Of a DNA stretch of 64,000 nt, positions 60,556 through 64,000 are shown in pieces; the stretch's first letter is position 1, and each line of letters starts with the position of its first letter. Position numbers and translations under genes: made by a program. The stretch is from the NCBI RefSeq assembly GCF_037038585.1, contig NC_092524.1, positions 46,709,001-46,773,000 on the forward strand, in the 5' to 3' direction. The notes beneath the pieces were generated by a model. That model did not search any database. It had not been told where the DNA came from and saw only the letters and a program-made list of their open reading frames with translations. The DNA comes from Patagioenas fasciata. Its lineage: Eukaryota; Chordata; Aves; Columbiformes; Columbidae.

Positions 60556-63500
60556 GCAAGCAGCATTTTACCTGTATTTGCTAATACCTGCTTTTATTGT
60601 GATGGCAAGTGCTTATGTTCTTCGTGCGACACACATGCTAATATTTCCTTTCCTAGCACTTCTGACACAGTCTGGAAAGCATTCTGCAATGCCCTTTGTG
60701 AAGAGCACTGTGTACCAGTAAGTGCTTTTGCATACTGAGCTGTTCAGTGCATTCCTATCACCACAGGCAACATTACTATTCAGTGCCCCTTGCACTTCGC
60801 AAAGACAACTTGCGAAAAGCAGGTGGCAAGCTGTTATCACACAACCTGCGATGGCTCTGTGTCCCTGCTGAGCTGGAATTTTCTTGCACTCTCTTTCTGA
60901 ATGGGGGAGGAATAAATGTGTAAGAAATCCTGTTCATTTTGTGGGATCCTGGCAAGTCTCAGTCTAGTCACCCTTAGGATGACTTTGTTGTTCTACGAAG
61001 AATATTCCTGATCTATCAGGATTTAGCGAACAACACAGAAGCTGTTCATAAAGTCACGAACTTATGTGTGCATACGAAGTAAAAAAGAGGGCTACTTTGC
61101 TTTTTCATGTGAATATTTTTCTTATTTGTTTTCTTCTTGTTTTCAAGATAAAATTTGCAATAAAATTTGTGATAGGACTGTTCTTGTTTTGGACAGAGTT
61201 TTATTTATTTTTGCATTTTTGTGTATGTGAAAGGAAATAGCTTTAAATGTAGAGAGGGGTGACCATTTTTATACAATTTTTGTCATGACTGTAAGGACGT
61301 CTCACCAATATTGCATCCTGTTGAAGGCTTAGAAGGAAAAGGAAGCATATTGTAGTTTCTTCTTGATAGGCTAAGAGCCTTTGATGAGAACTCCTTCTTT
61401 CAGTCTGGATTTTCCTTTCCCATTCCTGGAAATTATGTTGGATTTACCATGTATTTTAGGGGTTATAGGTTTTTCTTAAATCAGAATAGCCTATAGTGTG
61501 CGTGATGGAAGTGGGACCTCCAGCCTGGAGTATCCCGCATAACAGGAGATAATTTCTTGTAGCACCTTTTGTTTTCAATTGGTCGTCTGTGTTTTACTGC
61601 AGCTGTTTTTTGATGAAGATTTCTTGTTGCTCTGTGTCTACTGTTCTGAAAGGCTTTTTGTATATATGGCGTTTTTAGAAGTGTTATTTTCTAATTTTTC
61701 CCCTTTTTGTGCTGGCACTTTAAAGTCCCCTTTAGTAATAATGGCCCTCAATCTGTGGTGATGGAGCCGTCACTGTGAACAATGCTGGTGAGTGTATTGT
61801 GTCGCTGTCCTTTTACTCAAGAGAAAGGTCAAAAGAACAGCTTTAAAAAAATGTTCAATTCTCTTGTTATGATTTTGCATATAGAGACGATCGTTTTAAG
61901 AATGTGTAAGCACTTCGGTGAAAATTAGACAGAAATATGATTTTCCATCAGTTGCCGCAAGTACATTTTTTTAAATGTGCTGACGTGAATGATTACAAAC
62001 CAAATTTCTCACTGAGATTTACAACATATTACATATTAAAAAATTAAACAGCTGAAAATTAGGACACTAAATAATCATTCTTCAACAGATTTTATTTTTG
62101 TAAGGTCTTCTGTGTTGCTTTTGTTTTTATTCAGTCAGTCCGACAAGTTTCTCATTCTCGAACACATTATTTGTTTCCTGATCTAAGAAATTATACTTAT
62201 CTAGATGAGTTTTTCACACACGGCAATTTAGCAGTGCAGAAGATAGGGTGTTACTAATTCCAGAGGTTTCGTTTAGATTTTTTTTATTTTTTGGTGCACA
62301 TAACAAGAGTTAGCTGATGTGCATTTTCAATACATACATCTTTTTAATATTTTACATTTTTTTTTTTTTTAAACGAGCTTTGATTTATACAGAAATTCTG
62401 AGAAGCTACTGTTTTATTTTTGTTTCGGGACCATGTATTGCATATGATTGCTAGCTACTTTAACAGTTCAGAAAGTGCTATAGAGGAAGAAGAGTGATTT
62501 AATTCTTCAGAATACACAAATCCAGGACTTCAGCTCCTGTAATTCAGCTTCTTCGTAGCTTTTGTATTTCTGTTGATGAGGGGTTTTTGGTCATTTTTGT
62601 GGACTACGACGGATAGTGATACAGGGCAATACTGAAAACATTCTGCTGTGAAACTAAAAACGCTGGTGCCTATCACCTGTCACTCTTTAAGAGGCAATTT
62701 TTGTTATCGGATTCGTCAGTAGTGCACAGGTACCCGGCTGGATCGGGGCTTCCCACACACAAACCTGTATAAAACAGGCGATGCTGTGCTGCCCACCCCG
62801 CAGCCCAAGCGGGCTGGGGCAGGGAGGGGGCCACAGTGCTGGGACACCTGTGGCTCACGCTCACAGCCATGGAAATGCCGACACAGGAGCCTGCATTTCG
62901 GTGCTTGGGCTTCGTGGAGTACGTTGGCTTTATTTCTTGTGGGTTCTTTTTGCCTTAACAGATTGTAGCAAATGTGGTCTTTTGAAAATGATGTTTAAGA
63001 CTGTCAATGTGTCCATATGTTTTACTTTACTTAGATGATGCCAGATGTGTCTCCTTCAGAGTAATTGATACATGTTGTGCAGTGGCACCAAGCACGTTGT
63101 AGAGGACTAGAATTTGTCAAAGTATGAAGCAGTTTTCTTGTGTGCAGAGATCTGTAAGTGCATGGATGAATGTATATCAGGGCGTGCGGGTGCACGCTTG
63201 TTTTTGTATACCTGTGCACATACTATAAATTAACAGAACGCATGTATATGAATTATACATTTTTATATACAACCACATATTAATTCGATATTGTGTAATG
63301 TAGTGTTTCACTTAAACAGTTATCCATACAGTGTCTCTTTATACGCATATACAAACCTTTCTGCACATGCTTGCGTATTTCTGTGTGTGCATGCATATGT
63401 AAATGTATTAAAAAAACATGGGTATATCTGTCTTCATCACAAGTTTATTTGGAGTCTTTGTTAATTGAAGTTTGTAAGTCTGTTGATAGCCTTGCATAGA

Positions 63501-64000
63501 AGGTGTTCTATAAATGTAGAATGCTGTACAAATATACTGTATGTAATATTTGTGTTTAAAAAATAATTGCTTTTTGTCTTGAGCATAAATAATTATGGGT
63601 TATACAGAGCTAGGTGCTACTAAACGGCTGCAGTTAGATCTGTTTATAAATCAGTGCATATTGGAATTTTTTATTTTTAATGAGTAACAGAGATTTTCTT
63701 TAAATAAAGTATCAAAGAGGAATTTGGAAAACTGTGTGCCAGGCATAGATTCAGTGTCGAGAAAAAGCTGGGCTCAAGTGCCATGGCGAGAAAAGTCAGT
63801 GGTTTGGAATTTGTTGTTTCCTTTTGTTTAGTTTTTGGTTATTTTGGAAACTTCTCTTTCTTCTCCTTTTTTTTTGTTTTTCAGACGATTTTGATTTCGA
63901 AAGGTACCAAATATAGTGTGCTTCCCCTTGTGGAATCCCTCACTCAGAAAGTTACTTGACACTGAGATACTTTTTCTTTTTTTTTTTAATTCCAACACCT

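Larger units (their letters stand above)
54847..64000 (+). other. ESRRB: Start of ESRRB intron 1
   Basis: The sequence is intronic from the GTGAGT donor to the end of the window. I found no sequence encoding the expected continuation (LLNRMSSEDRHL-type) or a nuclear-receptor zinc-finger domain, so the intron exceeds 9.1 kb. It holds AT repeats, a long T/G tract at 60.45 kb, an exon-like 61-base segment at 60,657, an octamer motif at 55,660, and an AT-rich, possibly conserved block at 61.8-62.3 kb. Nothing protein-coding was recognised. Confidence 0.85.

Noticed and set aside
63860..63905. Acceptor-like TTTTTTTTGTTTTTCAG at 63.88 kb as the next ESRRB exon
   Set aside because: The sequence after the AG (ACGATTTTGATTTCGAAAGG) does not encode the expected receptor N-terminal region and no good donor follows.

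Overview
The window is vertebrate, almost certainly avian, nuclear DNA. The evidence is CR1 LINE 3' ends at about 47.5 kb and 50.0-50.3 kb. They carry the CR1 C-terminal ORF2 motif (HWNRLPREVV) and the typical 3' terminus that reads ATTCTGTG in element orientation. Two much older CR1 fragments and three MIR/L2-like relics are also present. Most of the window has moderate GC and low CpG, with no bacterial-type operons, phage or CRISPR.

The only protein-coding exon I can name is at 54,797-54,846 on the + strand. It encodes MDISELCISDPLGYHNQ and runs into a GTGAGT splice donor. This is the N-terminus of the long isoform of oestrogen-related receptor beta (ESRRB, NR3B2), an orphan nuclear receptor. 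The exon sits in a CpG island (about 54,070-55,050) with a CCAAT box, a consensus 3' splice site, two long poly-T tracts and a five-codon upstream ORF whose TGA overlaps the receptor ATG.

Layout. 1-54 kb is a gene-poor upstream flank with no recognisable coding exons. It holds repeats, microsatellites and several homeobox-motif-rich or CpG-retaining segments that look like candidate enhancers (about 13.4, 28.3, 32.1, 34.0, 35.3, 41.3, 44.6 and 51.9 kb). It also holds a possible distal first exon near 10.27-10.42 kb. 54.1-55.05 kb is the ESRRB promoter and first coding exon. 54.85-64 kb is the start of ESRRB intron 1. The next coding exon, with the rest of the N-terminal domain and the DNA-binding domain, was not found and should lie beyond the window.

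How it works together. The window reads as the regulatory half of one developmental transcription-factor locus. One short coding exon is preceded by a long non-coding flank that probably carries distal control elements and perhaps alternative non-coding first exons. I saw no new multi-gene system. The least ordinary features are the 5' leader of ESRRB (uORF overlap and competing splice acceptors), the candidate distal promoter at 10.2 kb, and two perfect 12-bp-arm hairpins at 43.9 and 48.9 kb. All enhancer calls are inferences from composition and motifs. None rests on an alignment.
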